Shown: positions 8,332 to 16,836, counted from the stretch's first letter. The stretch: DNA of 64,000 bases from Nocardioides sp. 503 (GCF_004522095.1 NZ_SPUI01000012.1:37349-101348); one strand, 5' to 3'. Program-made: numbers and translations. Notes: generated by a model from the sequence alone, not told the origin.

Positions 8332-9319
8332 CGAAGGCGCCCCTGTCGTCCGCGGCTCGCAGCGAGATCCCCGCCGCCGCGAGGTCCAGGGTCGCCAGCG
8401 CGTCGACGTGGATCCCGATGACGTGGCGCGCCGGCCACGGCGGGCGCTCCAGGGTGCTCAGCGCGAGGTCCTCCAGCTCGTGCAGGACCCGCTGGTCGGG
8501 GGAGTAGAAGAAGAAGCGATAGCCCCACTCGCCACACCGTTCGTACCAGGGGATCGAACGCTCGCCGATCAGGAGGACGAGGATGGAGGCGGCGCCGCGG
8601 GCGAGCAGGGCCGCGGCCCCGGACAGCACCTCGGGCTCGTAGCCGGCGACGTTGATCTTGAGCACCGAGATCCGGGGCAGGCCCAGACGTGCGACCTCGT
8701 CCGTGAGCGTGCGCACGGCGACCAGCTCCGAGGACCAGGCTCCCGGGACGGGCCGGTCGAGACGGCTGAGGTAGCTGTTGCCCTGGGTGACGAACGCCTG
8801 CTCGCCGACCCGGTCGGACAGGGCCACCTGGTGCACGTGGACGCGGTCGCCGAGGCGGTTGTCCGCGAGATTGCGCCGAAGCGAGGAGATGTTGGCGCCG
8901 CTGGGCTCGAACGCGTGCACCTCGGCGACCGGGAGGCCGGCGGCGAAGACCGAGAACTGGCCGATGGCGGCCCCGACGTCCACGACCAGCCAGTCGGGCT
9001 CGGCGATCTCGGACAGCAGCGGGAACTCGGGGTCGATGAGGGTGCGGAACATGACGAGTGCCGGTGGCAGCTGGGAGGCGACGTCGAAGCTGATCGACGC
9101 ACCCGAGCGCAGCCGGACGTGTGCTCGCTCCCGGCGCCCCAGGCGGAGCCGCGCCAGCCGGACGCCGCCCGCGACCGCGGGCCAGAAGCCGACGACGCGT
9201 GCCCCCCACCGGAACTTGTCCCAGGCCTGCCACACCCGCCGCAGGCCGTGCCGGCCCGCTCGCGGCAGCAGGTGGCGCGCATCGCGCAGCGGCCTCCGCA
9301 ACCGCCCGGACCATTCCAC
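8306..9319 (-). CDS. FkbM-family SAM-dependent methyltransferase
   Basis: 337 residues from GTG 9319. The frame runs further upstream, but GTG 9319 has gaggag at a good distance and the residues before it look non-coding. The SAM-binding motif VVDVGAAIGQFSVFA (residues about 110-125) is followed by VHAFEPSGANISSLRRN, an acidic post-I motif typical of FkbM enzymes, then VHQVALSDRVGEQ and ISVLKINVAGYEPEVLSGA. The family O-methylates sugars or polyketides; next to polysaccharide genes a sugar hydroxyl is the likely target. It is the first gene of the minus-strand unit FkbM-Wzz-Wzz-ligase. Confidence 0.86.
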   Translation of the reverse strand: MEWSGRLRRPLRDARHLLPRAGRHGLRRVWQAWDKFRWGARVVGFWPAVAGGVRLARLRLGRRERAHVRLRSGASISFDVASQLPPALVMFRTLIDPEFPLLSEIAEPDWLVVDVGAAIGQFSVFAAGLPVAEVHAFEPSGANISSLRRNLADNRLGDRVHVHQVALSDRVGEQAFVTQGNSYLSRLDRPVPGAWSSELVAVRTLTDEVARLGLPRISVLKINVAGYEPEVLSGAAALLARGAASILVLLIGERSIPWYERCGEWGYRFFFYSPDQRVLHELEDLALSTLERPPWPARHVIGIHVDALATLDLAAAGISLRAADDRGAFGGQRASTR

Positions 9320-9449
9320 GACAGACTCCTCGTTCGCCAGCCCTCCGGGGGCGCCACGTGGTCGCGAGCACCCCGCGGCCCGACCGGGCCGCGCTCGTCC
9401 TCCAGTCTCCGGCGAGGCTCCCGACCGGTCCGCGCAACGGCGACGACAT

Positions 9450-9467
9450 CCCCAATATTGGCTACCC
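9450..9467. promoter_or_regulatory. Palindrome CCAATATTGG in the FkbM/acyltransferase divergent region
   Basis: A perfect 10-bp palindrome (9452-9461) in a strongly AT-poor background, in the 260-bp gap between the divergent FkbM (start 9319) and acyltransferase (start 9579) genes. The core CAATATTGG is followed by CTA; an almost identical element (CAATATTGGGTA) occurs at 10847-10858. It could be an operator or an AT-rich promoter core. No further gene is visible in this gap. Confidence 0.45.
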
Positions 9468-9578
9468 GCCGCGGGGACCCCGGACCGCGCGTCGCGCCCG
9501 CCGTAGCGTGCCGGGCGAAGCCTCAGTGAGCGCCGGCAGGCGCCCAGGCTGAGGGACGGGCGAGGGACAAGGTGCCGC

Positions 9579-10835
9579 GTGGCCACATCAACCGGACCAG
9601 CGGGCGTGCCCGCGCCGCTGCGGGCGGACGCGGCGGGCCCTGCGGTCCAGGCGCGATTCGACTACCTGGACGGGATCCGGGCGGTGGCGGCGGTGTTCGT
9701 GGTCGTCCACCATTCCTGGCTGCTGGTCTACCCCGGCTTCCCGCGCAACAGCGGCCCGTCCTGGCTCGGCTGGATGCTCTACGGCCATCTGGCCGTCTCG
9801 GTCTTCATCGTCGTCTCGGGCTTCTCCCTCGCCCTCGCCCCGATGCGCCGCGACCTGCACCTGCCGGGGTCGACCGCGCAGTTCATCGCCCGTCGCGGAT
9901 GGCGCATCCTCCCGACGTACTGGGCGGCGCTGGCCTTCTCGTGCGTGGTGTTCGGGGTGGTGACGGCCGACCAGACCGGGGACACGGTCGACCTGAAGGC
10001 CGTCCTCGTCCACGCCGTGATGCTGCAGGACGTCGTCGACAGCGCGAAGCCGAACGGCGCGTTCTGGTCCATCGCCGTCGAGTGGCAGATCTACTTCCTG
10101 TTCCCCGTCATGGTGTACCTCTCACGGCGCGTGGGGATGGGTCTGACCTTCGCAGGCACCGTCGGCCTCGTGCTCGTCGGCTACCTGCTCGCCGTGAACG
10201 CCAGCCCCTTCGAGCGCTTCCTGAACATCACGCCGCAGTACGTCGCGCTGTTCGCGATGGGGGTGCTGGCCGCGGGACTGCTCCGTCCCGGCTCCGACCC
10301 CCGGTCCGCCCGGTTCCTGATGCCCGCCAGCGTCGTGCTGGGGCTCGCGTTCGTCGCGCTCTGCCTGGCGCAGGGCTCCGTGTGGGTCGTGGGCCACTTC
10401 TTCTGGGTCGACCTGCTCGTCGGCGCCGCGGTGGCCGCCGCCGTCGGCGGGCTGGCGGTGGGACGTGGCCGCGCCGCTGCACGGGTCCTCGGCAGCCGGG
10501 TGCCGGTGAGGGTCGGGGCCTACAGCTACAGCATCTACCTGATCCACGCCCCGATCCTGTGGCTGGTCTGGCTCGTCGGGGTGTCCCGGCCCGACCTCCC
10601 GCCCGGTGGCAGGCTCGCCCTGCTCCTGGCGACCGCGGTGCCGGTCGTGCTGCTGACGTCCTGGCTCTTCCACCTCGTCTTCGAACGCCCGTTCCTCGCT
10701 CGCCGCTCGTGGGCGGCCTGGCGCGACGCGCTGACGTCGTACGCCGGCGCGCGTGGTCGCCACCCGGTGCGGGTGCTCGCGGAGCCGGCAGCGGCCGCGG
10801 ACCTGGGGTCGCCCCAGCCCGCGGGGGAGCGTTGA
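9579..10835 (+). CDS. Acyltransferase-3 family membrane protein (OafA/YrhL-like)
   Basis: 418 residues from GTG 9579 with a purine-rich gagggacaagg upstream. The N-terminal signature RFDYLDGIRAVAAVFVVVHHSW (His-His near residues 48-49) is the acyltransferase-3 hallmark, and the ten or so hydrophobic segments with FWSIAVEWQIYFLFPVMVY in the middle fit the family. Such proteins move acetyl or other acyl groups across the membrane onto exported glycans. There is no SGNH domain at the C terminus, so it is the short form. It follows a divergent promoter region shared with the FkbM unit. Confidence 0.9.
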   Translation: MATSTGPAGVPAPLRADAAGPAVQARFDYLDGIRAVAAVFVVVHHSWLLVYPGFPRNSGPSWLGWMLYGHLAVSVFIVVSGFSLALAPMRRDLHLPGSTAQFIARRGWRILPTYWAALAFSCVVFGVVTADQTGDTVDLKAVLVHAVMLQDVVDSAKPNGAFWSIAVEWQIYFLFPVMVYLSRRVGMGLTFAGTVGLVLVGYLLAVNASPFERFLNITPQYVALFAMGVLAAGLLRPGSDPRSARFLMPASVVLGLAFVALCLAQGSVWVVGHFFWVDLLVGAAVAAAVGGLAVGRGRAAARVLGSRVPVRVGAYSYSIYLIHAPILWLVWLVGVSRPDLPPGGRLALLLATAVPVVLLTSWLFHLVFERPFLARRSWAAWRDALTSYAGARGRHPVRVLAEPAAAADLGSPQPAGER

Positions 10836-11139
10836 ACGGGCATCCTCAATATTGGGTAAATCGGGACCACGACGCACCGGTCCCGCGCTCGCGTTTGCCC
10901 TGGTGACGCGCCTGGGACGGCGGATCCGGGCGGTTCTCGCGCCGCCCCCGGAATTTGCGCTCTGCCGTGCGACCGGGTTCGTTGGACGGGAACCACCAGG
11001 GCAGCCTGCCCACGATCCTGCAGCCCGAAGAGCCGACGACAGGTCGGTCCTCGCGGCTCGTCGCCTCCAGGCGGCACAGGGTCGGACGTCGCGCGTGGGG
11101 GCACCGCGTGACACCAACGAGCCCCTCTGGAGTCACCAC
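10836..11139. other. 304-bp non-coding gap before the second beta-helix gene
   Basis: No convincing gene is seen. The left end carries the AT-rich element TCAATATTGGGTAAAT (10846-10861) only a few bases after the acyltransferase stop. The rest is GC-rich with several short inverted repeats but no clear riboswitch fold that I can name. The right end holds the ribosome site for the gene at 11140. It is probably a promoter plus a long leader for that gene. Confidence 0.5.
10845..10861. promoter_or_regulatory. Second copy of the CAATATTGG-STA element
   Basis: TCAATATTGGGTA shares 11 of 12 positions of its CAATATTGGGTA core with the element at 9453-9464. Both lie upstream of genes for exported polysaccharide-associated proteins. 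A related TATTGGGTA lies at 28417-28425. By base composition alone an 8-mer such as CAATATTG should be rare here, so a shared regulator or shared promoter type is plausible. Confidence 0.42.
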
Positions 11140-12294
11140 ATGAGCAAGTTCTCCCAGGCGCGCCGTGCCGCGCTCGCCGGCATCGTCGCCGCGACGCTGT
11201 GGGCGGCGGCGCCGGTCGGCGCAGCACCCGACGCGTCGTCGGACCGATCCTCGGTCCGGCCCGACCACCGGGTGTCGGCCGAGACCTGGTCGGGCGCGCG
11301 CCGGCACTGCTGGCCGCACCGCCGTCACTGCTGGTGGTGGCCGGGCCCCACGCCCACCCCCGTCCCGACCCCCGAGCCCACCCCCGAGCCCACCCCCGAG
11401 CCGGCGCCGGAGCCGGAGCCGACGCCTGACCCGACGCCCGAGCCGACGCCGGAGCCCGAGCCCGAGCCCACGCCGGAGCCCACGCCGGAGCCCGAGCCGG
11501 TGCCCGAGCCGGCGCCGGAGCCGGAGCCGGTGCCCGAGCCCAGCCCCGCCCCGGGCAGCTACGGTGACGCCGCCTCGACGGGAGTCCCGGCAGGCACGAA
11601 GCTCACCGCCTCGCGGAGCCTGACGGTCACCACGGACGGCGCGGTCGTCGACGGGTTGGACATCGACGGGACGCTGACGATCAGGGCCTCGAACGTCACC
11701 GTGCGTAACACCCGCGTGCGCGGGAGCGCCTTCTGGGTCGTGACGATCGCCAACAGCGCCGAGAACGTGCGGTTCGAGAACGTCGAGGTCGACGGCCTCG
11801 GCATGGACGGCAGCCCGGGCTCCTCCGGCATCGTGGGCCCCGGCACGTTCGTGGGCGTCGACATCCAGGGCGCCGAGAACGGCCTGGTCCCGAGCTCCGG
11901 GTCGGTGATGCGCAACTCCTACATCCACGACCTGGACGCTCCTGGCGCCCCGCACTACGACGGGATCCAGATCGACGGGGGACAGAGCGACGTCCGCATC
12001 ACCGGCACCACCGTGGACATGTCCAACCACACCCAGACGTCCGCGGTCATGGTCGACAACTACTTCGGCCCGATCCGCAACGTGGTGGTCGACGGCAACC
12101 GCCTCCTGGGCGGTGGGTACACGGTCTACGCCGACGGCAACTTCTCCGCCAGCGACACCATCACCGGCGTGCGCTACGTCGACAACCGGATGGGCAAGGG
12201 CTACTACGGCTACGGACTGCTCCGGCAGGCCCAGGTCGAGTGGGCCGACAACGTCGACGACACGACCGGACGGCCGGTGACCGCAGGCGGCTGA
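11140..12294 (+). CDS. Secreted beta-helix protein with Pro-Glu linker (paralogue of the 4157 gene)
   Basis: 384 residues from ATG 11140 (ggag at about 11128). Residues 1-29 are a signal peptide ending near VGAAPDA. Residues about 50-66 form a striking Trp/His/Cys cluster with two Cys seven residues apart (HCWPHRRHCWWWPG). Residues about 67-135 are a Pro-Thr/Pro-Glu repeat typical of a rigid wall-spanning linker. The rest is a right-handed beta-helix matching the 4157-5383 protein, including APHYDGIQIDGG and the QTSAVMVDNYFGP region. There is no LPXTG motif or C-terminal membrane anchor. A role in binding or remodelling the surface polysaccharide is inferred from fold and neighbours only. Confidence 0.82.
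   Translation: MSKFSQARRAALAGIVAATLWAAAPVGAAPDASSDRSSVRPDHRVSAETWSGARRHCWPHRRHCWWWPGPTPTPVPTPEPTPEPTPEPAPEPEPTPDPTPEPTPEPEPEPTPEPTPEPEPVPEPAPEPEPVPEPSPAPGSYGDAASTGVPAGTKLTASRSLTVTTDGAVVDGLDIDGTLTIRASNVTVRNTRVRGSAFWVVTIANSAENVRFENVEVDGLGMDGSPGSSGIVGPGTFVGVDIQGAENGLVPSSGSVMRNSYIHDLDAPGAPHYDGIQIDGGQSDVRITGTTVDMSNHTQTSAVMVDNYFGPIRNVVVDGNRLLGGGYTVYADGNFSASDTITGVRYVDNRMGKGYYGYGLLRQAQVEWADNVDDTTGRPVTAGG
11346..11555 (+). repeat. Coding Pro-Glu/Pro-Thr repeat
   Basis: About 210 bp of degenerate 6- and 12-bp units (cccgag, ccgacg, gagccg variants) encoding PTPEP, PEPEP and PVPEP units in the beta-helix protein. Such tracts change length by slippage, so this protein may vary in linker length between strains. 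Confidence 0.8.
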
Positions 12295-12308
12295 TCGGCT
12301 GCAGCGAC

Positions 12309-12331
12309 CGCGATCCGCTCGTAGGATCGCG
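12309..12331. promoter_or_regulatory. 8-bp inverted repeat covering the putative -10 of the GT2 gene
   Basis: CGCGATCC (12309-12316), a 7-base loop, then GGATCGCG (12324-12331), perfect arms. The hexamer TAGGAT (12322-12327) sits 6 bases before the GTG at 12334, the layout of a leaderless actinobacterial promoter. The hairpin could be a weak terminator of the beta-helix gene (stop 12294) or an operator over the promoter. There is no T-tract. Confidence 0.45.
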
Positions 12332-12333
12332 CC

Positions 12334-13263
12334 GTGAGCCAGCCCGTCGACGTCGTCGTCGTGACGTACAACAGCGCGGCCACGATCGGGCCCCTGCTCG
12401 ACAGCCTTCCGGCTGCGGCGGGGGCTCTGTCGTACCGCACCACGATCGTCGACAACGCGTCTGTCGACGCCACCCCCGCGGTGGTGGCACGCCGGGCCGA
12501 CGCGCAGCTGGTGCCGGCGCCCAACGACGGCTACGCCGCGGGCCTCAACCGCGGGGTCGCGGCGGCGGGTGGCAGCGGCCCGATCCTGATGCTCAACCCC
12601 GACTGCGTGCTCGAGCCGGGCTGCGTCGAGCGGCTCGTCGAGGCTCAGGAGGAGACCGGCGCGGGGGTCGTCGTGCCGCAGGTGCTGGACCAGGACGGCG
12701 CCACGGCCCGGTCGCTGCGCCGCGAGCCGTCGCTGCCGCGGTCGGTCGGCTTCGGGGAGTCACGGTGGCCGCTGCTCAGCGAGGTGGTCACCGACGACGC
12801 GGCCTACGCCCGCCGCCATCCCGTGGACTGGGCGACCGGGGCCGTGATGCTGGTGAGCCGTGACTGCTACGACGCGCTCGGCGGCCTGGACGAGTCGTTC
12901 TTCATGTACTCGGAGGAGACCGACCTGTGCCTGCGGGCGCGCGACCTCGGTCTCCTCACCGTCGTCGAGCCTCGCGCACTGGCGATGCACCTCGGTGCCG
13001 CCTCGGGGCAGAGCCCCGAGCTGTACGCGATGCAGGCGGTCAACCGCGTGCGTCTCTACCGCCGACGGCACGGCGCGGCCGCCAGCCTCCTCTTCCTGAT
13101 GCTCGCCGTCGCCCGGGAGGCCGGCCGGGCTCTCGCGGGCGACCCGGAGGCGCGGCGAGCGCTGGAGTCCCTGGTGCGCCGCTCCCGCCGGCCGGCGCAG
13201 CTGCCGTGGACGGGGTCGATCCTGCGCCGGTCGTCCCCAGACAGGTCGCTCACGTCCGCGTGA
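12334..13263 (+). CDS. Glycosyltransferase family 2 (rhamnosyltransferase-like)
   Basis: 309 residues, GTG start, probably leaderless. GT-A fold signatures are VDVVVVTYNSAATI at the N terminus, TIVDNASVDAT, NDGYAAGLNRGVAAA, the metal-binding-like LNPDCVLEPG, and the acceptor-side WATGAVMLVSRDCYDALGG...FFMYSEETDLCLRARDLG, which is typical of WbbL-type rhamnosyltransferases. It adds a sugar to a lipid-linked intermediate at the cytoplasmic face. It is transcribed alone, convergent with the minus-strand sugar operon, whose last stop lies 13 bp away. Confidence 0.9.
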   Translation: MSQPVDVVVVTYNSAATIGPLLDSLPAAAGALSYRTTIVDNASVDATPAVVARRADAQLVPAPNDGYAAGLNRGVAAAGGSGPILMLNPDCVLEPGCVERLVEAQEETGAGVVVPQVLDQDGATARSLRREPSLPRSVGFGESRWPLLSEVVTDDAAYARRHPVDWATGAVMLVSRDCYDALGGLDESFFMYSEETDLCLRARDLGLLTVVEPRALAMHLGAASGQSPELYAMQAVNRVRLYRRRHGAAASLLFLMLAVAREAGRALAGDPEARRALESLVRRSRRPAQLPWTGSILRRSSPDRSLTSA

Positions 13264-13275
13264 GTCCCGGGGCCC

Positions 13276-14325
13276 TCAGGTCTCCGACATCAGCGGCGCA
13301 CAGATCCGCAGCAGGTCCGCGCGCAGCCCGTCCTCGTGGTAGCGGTGGAGCACGGCGGCGGAGGCGCGGCGTCCCGCGGCCGCGAGCGTGTCCAACGGCA
13401 GTGCCATCACTCGCTGGAGCTCGCGCACGAGCTGGGCGGTCGACCTCACGGGGCTGCAGTAGCCGGGGTCGAAGAACTCCTCCCCGCCGCCGCCGGGGTA
13501 GCCCACGACGTAGGCGCCGCACGCCATGGCCTCGGCGGGCGGCAGGCCGAAGCCGTCGCGGTCGCTGAAGCTGACGAAGAGAGGGACGCGGCGCAGCGTC
13601 TCGGCGACCTGGCCCTCGGACATCCCGGTCAACGGCACCGGCTGCCACCCCACCCCGAGGGCGCGCAGCATGTGCAGGACCTGGTTCCGCTCCTGCGGGC
13701 GCCGGGACGGGGCGTAGGCGAACGCCCTCCGGTCCGGCACGGGTCCCGGGTGGAAGAGCCGGCCGTCGACGACGGGCCGGGCGACGTCGACAGGCACGTC
13801 CGGGAAGGACATCGCCAGCAGCTCGGCGCTGTCGCGCGACACCGTCATGATCCCCTCGAGGCGACCGAGGTCGCGGTACGGCGATCCGGGCGCGGTGGTG
13901 TCGAGGTCGAGGGCGTCGAAGGTGAGGTAGGCGCCCTGGTTGAAGACCAGCACCCGGATGCCGGGGTCGAGGTGGCGCATCGAGGGCCCGTAGACCTCCG
14001 GCACCACGAGCAGGTCGTCGGCCCCGAACCGCAGGCCCTGGCTGTCGACGACGCGGGTCGTGTGGGCGAACCAGGTCGCGCGGAACCCGGGCGCCGTGTG
14101 CAGCACGGCGGCCCGCAGCCCGAGGGCGTTGAGGAGGTCGACGTGGCGGTAGGCGACCCGCACCCCGCCGTGCGGGGTGTCGACGTCCGGCACGAGGTAG
14201 TAGATCGTCGGGGTCCCTCGGGCCGGGTGCACCCGGATCGAGGGGACCCGCCGCCACCGCAGCTCGCGGTGGGACCGGTAGCGACCGACCACGGCCCGGG
14301 CCGCCTCCGAGGCGCTAGGCAGCAT
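13276..14325 (-). CDS. GT-B glycosyltransferase (GT4/GT1-like)
   Basis: 349 residues. The C-terminal donor-binding half shows PLFVSFSDRDGFGLPPAEAMACGAYVVGY, the E-x7-E-like signature of GT-B enzymes. The N-terminal half has IYYLVPDVDTPHGGVRVAYRHVDLL, close to the acceptor domain of starch-synthase-like glycosyltransferases. It is the last gene of the nine-gene minus-strand operon, with its start overlapping the flippase stop by 11 bp. The exact sugar specificity cannot be read from the sequence. Confidence 0.86.
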   Translation of the reverse strand: MLPSASEAARAVVGRYRSHRELRWRRVPSIRVHPARGTPTIYYLVPDVDTPHGGVRVAYRHVDLLNALGLRAAVLHTAPGFRATWFAHTTRVVDSQGLRFGADDLLVVPEVYGPSMRHLDPGIRVLVFNQGAYLTFDALDLDTTAPGSPYRDLGRLEGIMTVSRDSAELLAMSFPDVPVDVARPVVDGRLFHPGPVPDRRAFAYAPSRRPQERNQVLHMLRALGVGWQPVPLTGMSEGQVAETLRRVPLFVSFSDRDGFGLPPAEAMACGAYVVGYPGGGGEEFFDPGYCSPVRSTAQLVRELQRVMALPLDTLAAAGRRASAAVLHRYHEDGLRADLLRICAPLMSET

Positions 14326-15799
14326 GGTGGCTCCCCACGGTGCTCGCCGTCGTCGTCGGGGGAGCGTGACCCACCGGCGCCTCGTCGAGGACGAGTCGCC
14401 GCAGGTGGGGTCCGGCGGTGAGCGCGTAGACGCCGGTCATGGCGAGCCCGGCGACGGTCAGCTGGAGCCACGGGTCGTCCAGCGCGGCCACGGTCACCAG
14501 CCCGACGCCCACGGTCGGCACCGCCGCGGCGACGGGGAGCCCCAGGGCGCGGAGCACCTGGGCGCTGCCGACCCCGGCGCTCCGCAACGCCACGAGGAAC
14601 GCGGGGAGGGCCACCAGGGACGCGATCGCGACATGCGCGAGACCGGCCCCGGCCAGGCCGCGACCCTGGACCGCCCACCACATGGTGGGCGCCAGGGCCA
14701 CGAACCACAGCAGCTGACAGCTCAGCAGCAGGAGCGAGCGTCCATGCGCGGTGAGGTAGGCGACCCACACGTCGATCAGGATCCGCATCGCCCCCAGCGG
14801 GGCCAGCCAGACCAGTTCCGTGGCGGCGGCCGCCCACCGTTCGCCGTACAGGATCGTCACCACCGGGTGGGCCAGCACGGCGAGGCCGATCGACATCGGG
14901 ACGGCCACGCCCCACGTCAGGCCGCAGGCGCGTGCGAGCGTCGCGGTCGAGTCGTCCGTCCCGTCCCGGTGGATCTCGGCGAACGCCGGCATCGCGACCG
15001 CCCGGATGGCCGTGCCCACGATCGAGCTCGGCCACGAGGACAGGTTGAAGGCGATGCTGTAGAGACCGAGCGCGGTCACACCGCCCAGACGGCCCACCGC
15101 CACGTTGTCGATGTTGAGCAGCCCGAGGGACAGCAGCCCCGCGACCGACAGGGGCAGGCCGAAGCGGAGCCCGGACCGGGCGACGGACCGGTCCCACCCG
15201 ACCTGCGGGCGGGTGCGCGTCAGAGCGAACTGGAGGACGACCACCGCCGTCTGTGAGACCAGCCGCCCGATCGCGATCGACATCGCGCCCCAGCCCGCGA
15301 CGGCCAGCCCGAGTGCGAGGCCGGTCGACAGCGCGAAGGCGACGAGCTCGACCTGGAAGAGCTCCCGCTGCCGCAGGTCTCGCTGCAGGCGGGAGAACGG
15401 CACCACGCCGACACCGGCAAGGAGCAGGGTCAGCGCCATCACGCGGATGACCGCGGTGGCCTCCGGTGCCGCGAAGAAGTCGGCGAAGGCGGGGGCGGCG
15501 AGCAGCACGGCCACCGTCAGGAAGCCGGAGGAGACCAGCGACAGGGTGGCGATCGTGGGCCCCCGCCGGTCGATGTCACCGTGCCGGATCAGGTCGGCCG
15601 CGAGCCCCAGCTCGCTGAGGGTCATCAGCGCGGTCTGCACGGTGAGGGCGATGGCGAAGACCCCGAACGCCTCGGGGTCGAGCAGGCGGGCCAGGAAGAT
15701 GCCGGTCACCAGCGTGCCGAGTCGCAACGTCAGGTTGTTCAGCGCGCTCCACATGATGCCCGTGCGAACCCGCGCGCCCAGGGTCGCGGGCGCGGTCAT
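14315..15799 (-). CDS. Wzx-like lipopolysaccharide/polysaccharide flippase
   Basis: 494 residues from ATG 15799. The frame extends upstream, but this ATG overlaps the previous stop by 4 bp. About twelve to fourteen membrane segments are visible. The N-terminal pattern TGIMWSALNNLTLRLGTLVTGIFLARLLDPEAFGVFAIA is the classic start of MOP-superfamily polysaccharide exporters (RfbX/Wzx type), and the mid-protein LGLLNIDNVAVGRLGGVTALGLYSIAFNLS also fits. It flips the undecaprenyl-PP-linked repeat across the membrane for the O-antigen ligase-like polymerase. Confidence 0.9.
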   Translation of the reverse strand: MTAPATLGARVRTGIMWSALNNLTLRLGTLVTGIFLARLLDPEAFGVFAIALTVQTALMTLSELGLAADLIRHGDIDRRGPTIATLSLVSSGFLTVAVLLAAPAFADFFAAPEATAVIRVMALTLLLAGVGVVPFSRLQRDLRQRELFQVELVAFALSTGLALGLAVAGWGAMSIAIGRLVSQTAVVVLQFALTRTRPQVGWDRSVARSGLRFGLPLSVAGLLSLGLLNIDNVAVGRLGGVTALGLYSIAFNLSSWPSSIVGTAIRAVAMPAFAEIHRDGTDDSTATLARACGLTWGVAVPMSIGLAVLAHPVVTILYGERWAAAATELVWLAPLGAMRILIDVWVAYLTAHGRSLLLLSCQLLWFVALAPTMWWAVQGRGLAGAGLAHVAIASLVALPAFLVALRSAGVGSAQVLRALGLPVAAAVPTVGVGLVTVAALDDPWLQLTVAGLAMTGVYALTAGPHLRRLVLDEAPVGHAPPTTTASTVGSHHAA

Positions 15800-16836
15800 A
15801 CGCCGTACCTGCGCCAGAGCCGCCACCTCAGGTGCTCCTCGACCCGCCGCAGGAACGCCGCGGCGCGGTGCTCGAGGAGCCCGTCGGCCAGCGCGGCCAG
15901 CGGCCGCGGGGAGGCCGCAGGCACGGTGGTCTCGGTCTCCTGCGCGAAGCGGGTGAACGCGTCGGTCTGGTCGGCGCCGGCCCCGTCGCGGCGGCTGGCG
16001 AGGGCGAGGCGCCGAGCCCGGCGCACGACGGAGCGGTGGGCCTGCTCGCGGAGCCCGCTTCCCAGGTCGACCCCTCGCGGCGGGTCGTCGAAGAGGATCC
16101 GGAGGACCTCGCGCTGCTCGACGAGGTCGCGGTGCATCCCGGCGAACCTCGTCAGGTGCATGTTGGCGCCGTGCACGCGGTAGAACGCCTGGGCGCCGTT
16201 GTTGACGCGGCCGACTCCCCAGCAGGCGGCGGCCTGGTACCAGAGCAGCATGTCGGCGCCCAGCGGGAGGCGCTCGTCGTAGGCGCCGATCTCCGACCAC
16301 GCGGCGCTGCGCATCACCGCCGTCGGCGTGTAGACGGGGTTCCTGGAGCGGCGGGCGCGCGGCGTCAGCCACTCGCCGGGGCCCCACACCGACCAGCTCC
16401 GGGGGCGGCAGTCGACCTCGGGGGGCGCCTCGGTGAACGACGGGGCGTGACCGTAGACCAGCCCGACCTCCGGGTGGGCCTCCATGAGCGCCGTGGCGCG
16501 GGTCAGCGCGTCCGGCGTCAGCAGGTCGTCGGCCGAGAGCAGGACGAGGTAGTCGCCACTGACCTTGCCGAGGCCCTCGTTGTAGGTGCGGATGTGGCCC
16601 TGGTTGGTCTCGTGCGCCAGGACCTGCACCCGGTCGTCGCCCGCCGCGATCCGGTGGGCGACCGCGACGCTGTCGTCGGTCGAGGCGTCGTCGACGATCA
16701 GCACGTCGACGTCGACGTGGTCCTGGTCGAGCGCCGAGGCCACCGCCTGGGGCAGGAACCGCCCGTAGTTGTAGCAGGGCACGACCACCGAGACGCGGGG
16801 ACGCGACGTGAGCGGCACCGGCCGACGCAGGCGCAC
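15796..16836 (-). CDS. Glycosyltransferase family 2
   Basis: 346 residues, GTG start with an aggagg ribosome site. N-terminal GT-A signatures are RVSVVVPCYNYGRFLPQAVASAL, VLIVDDASTDDS, the nucleotide-binding NQGHIRTYNEGLGKVSGDY and LSADDLLTPDA (DxD-like). The C-terminal 100 residues are Arg-rich and helical. It lies between the aminotransferase and the flippase, with the stop overlapping the flippase ATG by 4 bp, so it probably adds one sugar of the repeat unit. Confidence 0.9.
   Translation of the reverse strand: MRLRRPVPLTSRPRVSVVVPCYNYGRFLPQAVASALDQDHVDVDVLIVDDASTDDSVAVAHRIAAGDDRVQVLAHETNQGHIRTYNEGLGKVSGDYLVLLSADDLLTPDALTRATALMEAHPEVGLVYGHAPSFTEAPPEVDCRPRSWSVWGPGEWLTPRARRSRNPVYTPTAVMRSAAWSEIGAYDERLPLGADMLLWYQAAACWGVGRVNNGAQAFYRVHGANMHLTRFAGMHRDLVEQREVLRILFDDPPRGVDLGSGLREQAHRSVVRRARRLALASRRDGAGADQTDAFTRFAQETETTVPAASPRPLAALADGLLEHRAAAFLRRVEEHLRWRLWRRYGV

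Noticed and set aside
10836..11139. Riboswitch in the long leader before the second beta-helix gene
   Set aside because: I looked for known conserved cores (cobalamin, c-di-GMP, ydaO types) and did not find a convincing match by eye; a covariance-model scan would decide.
11346..11555. Regular short repeats considered as a CRISPR or minisatellite
   Set aside because: The units are 6-12 bp, in frame and encode Pro-Glu repeats; there are no unique spacers of constant length.
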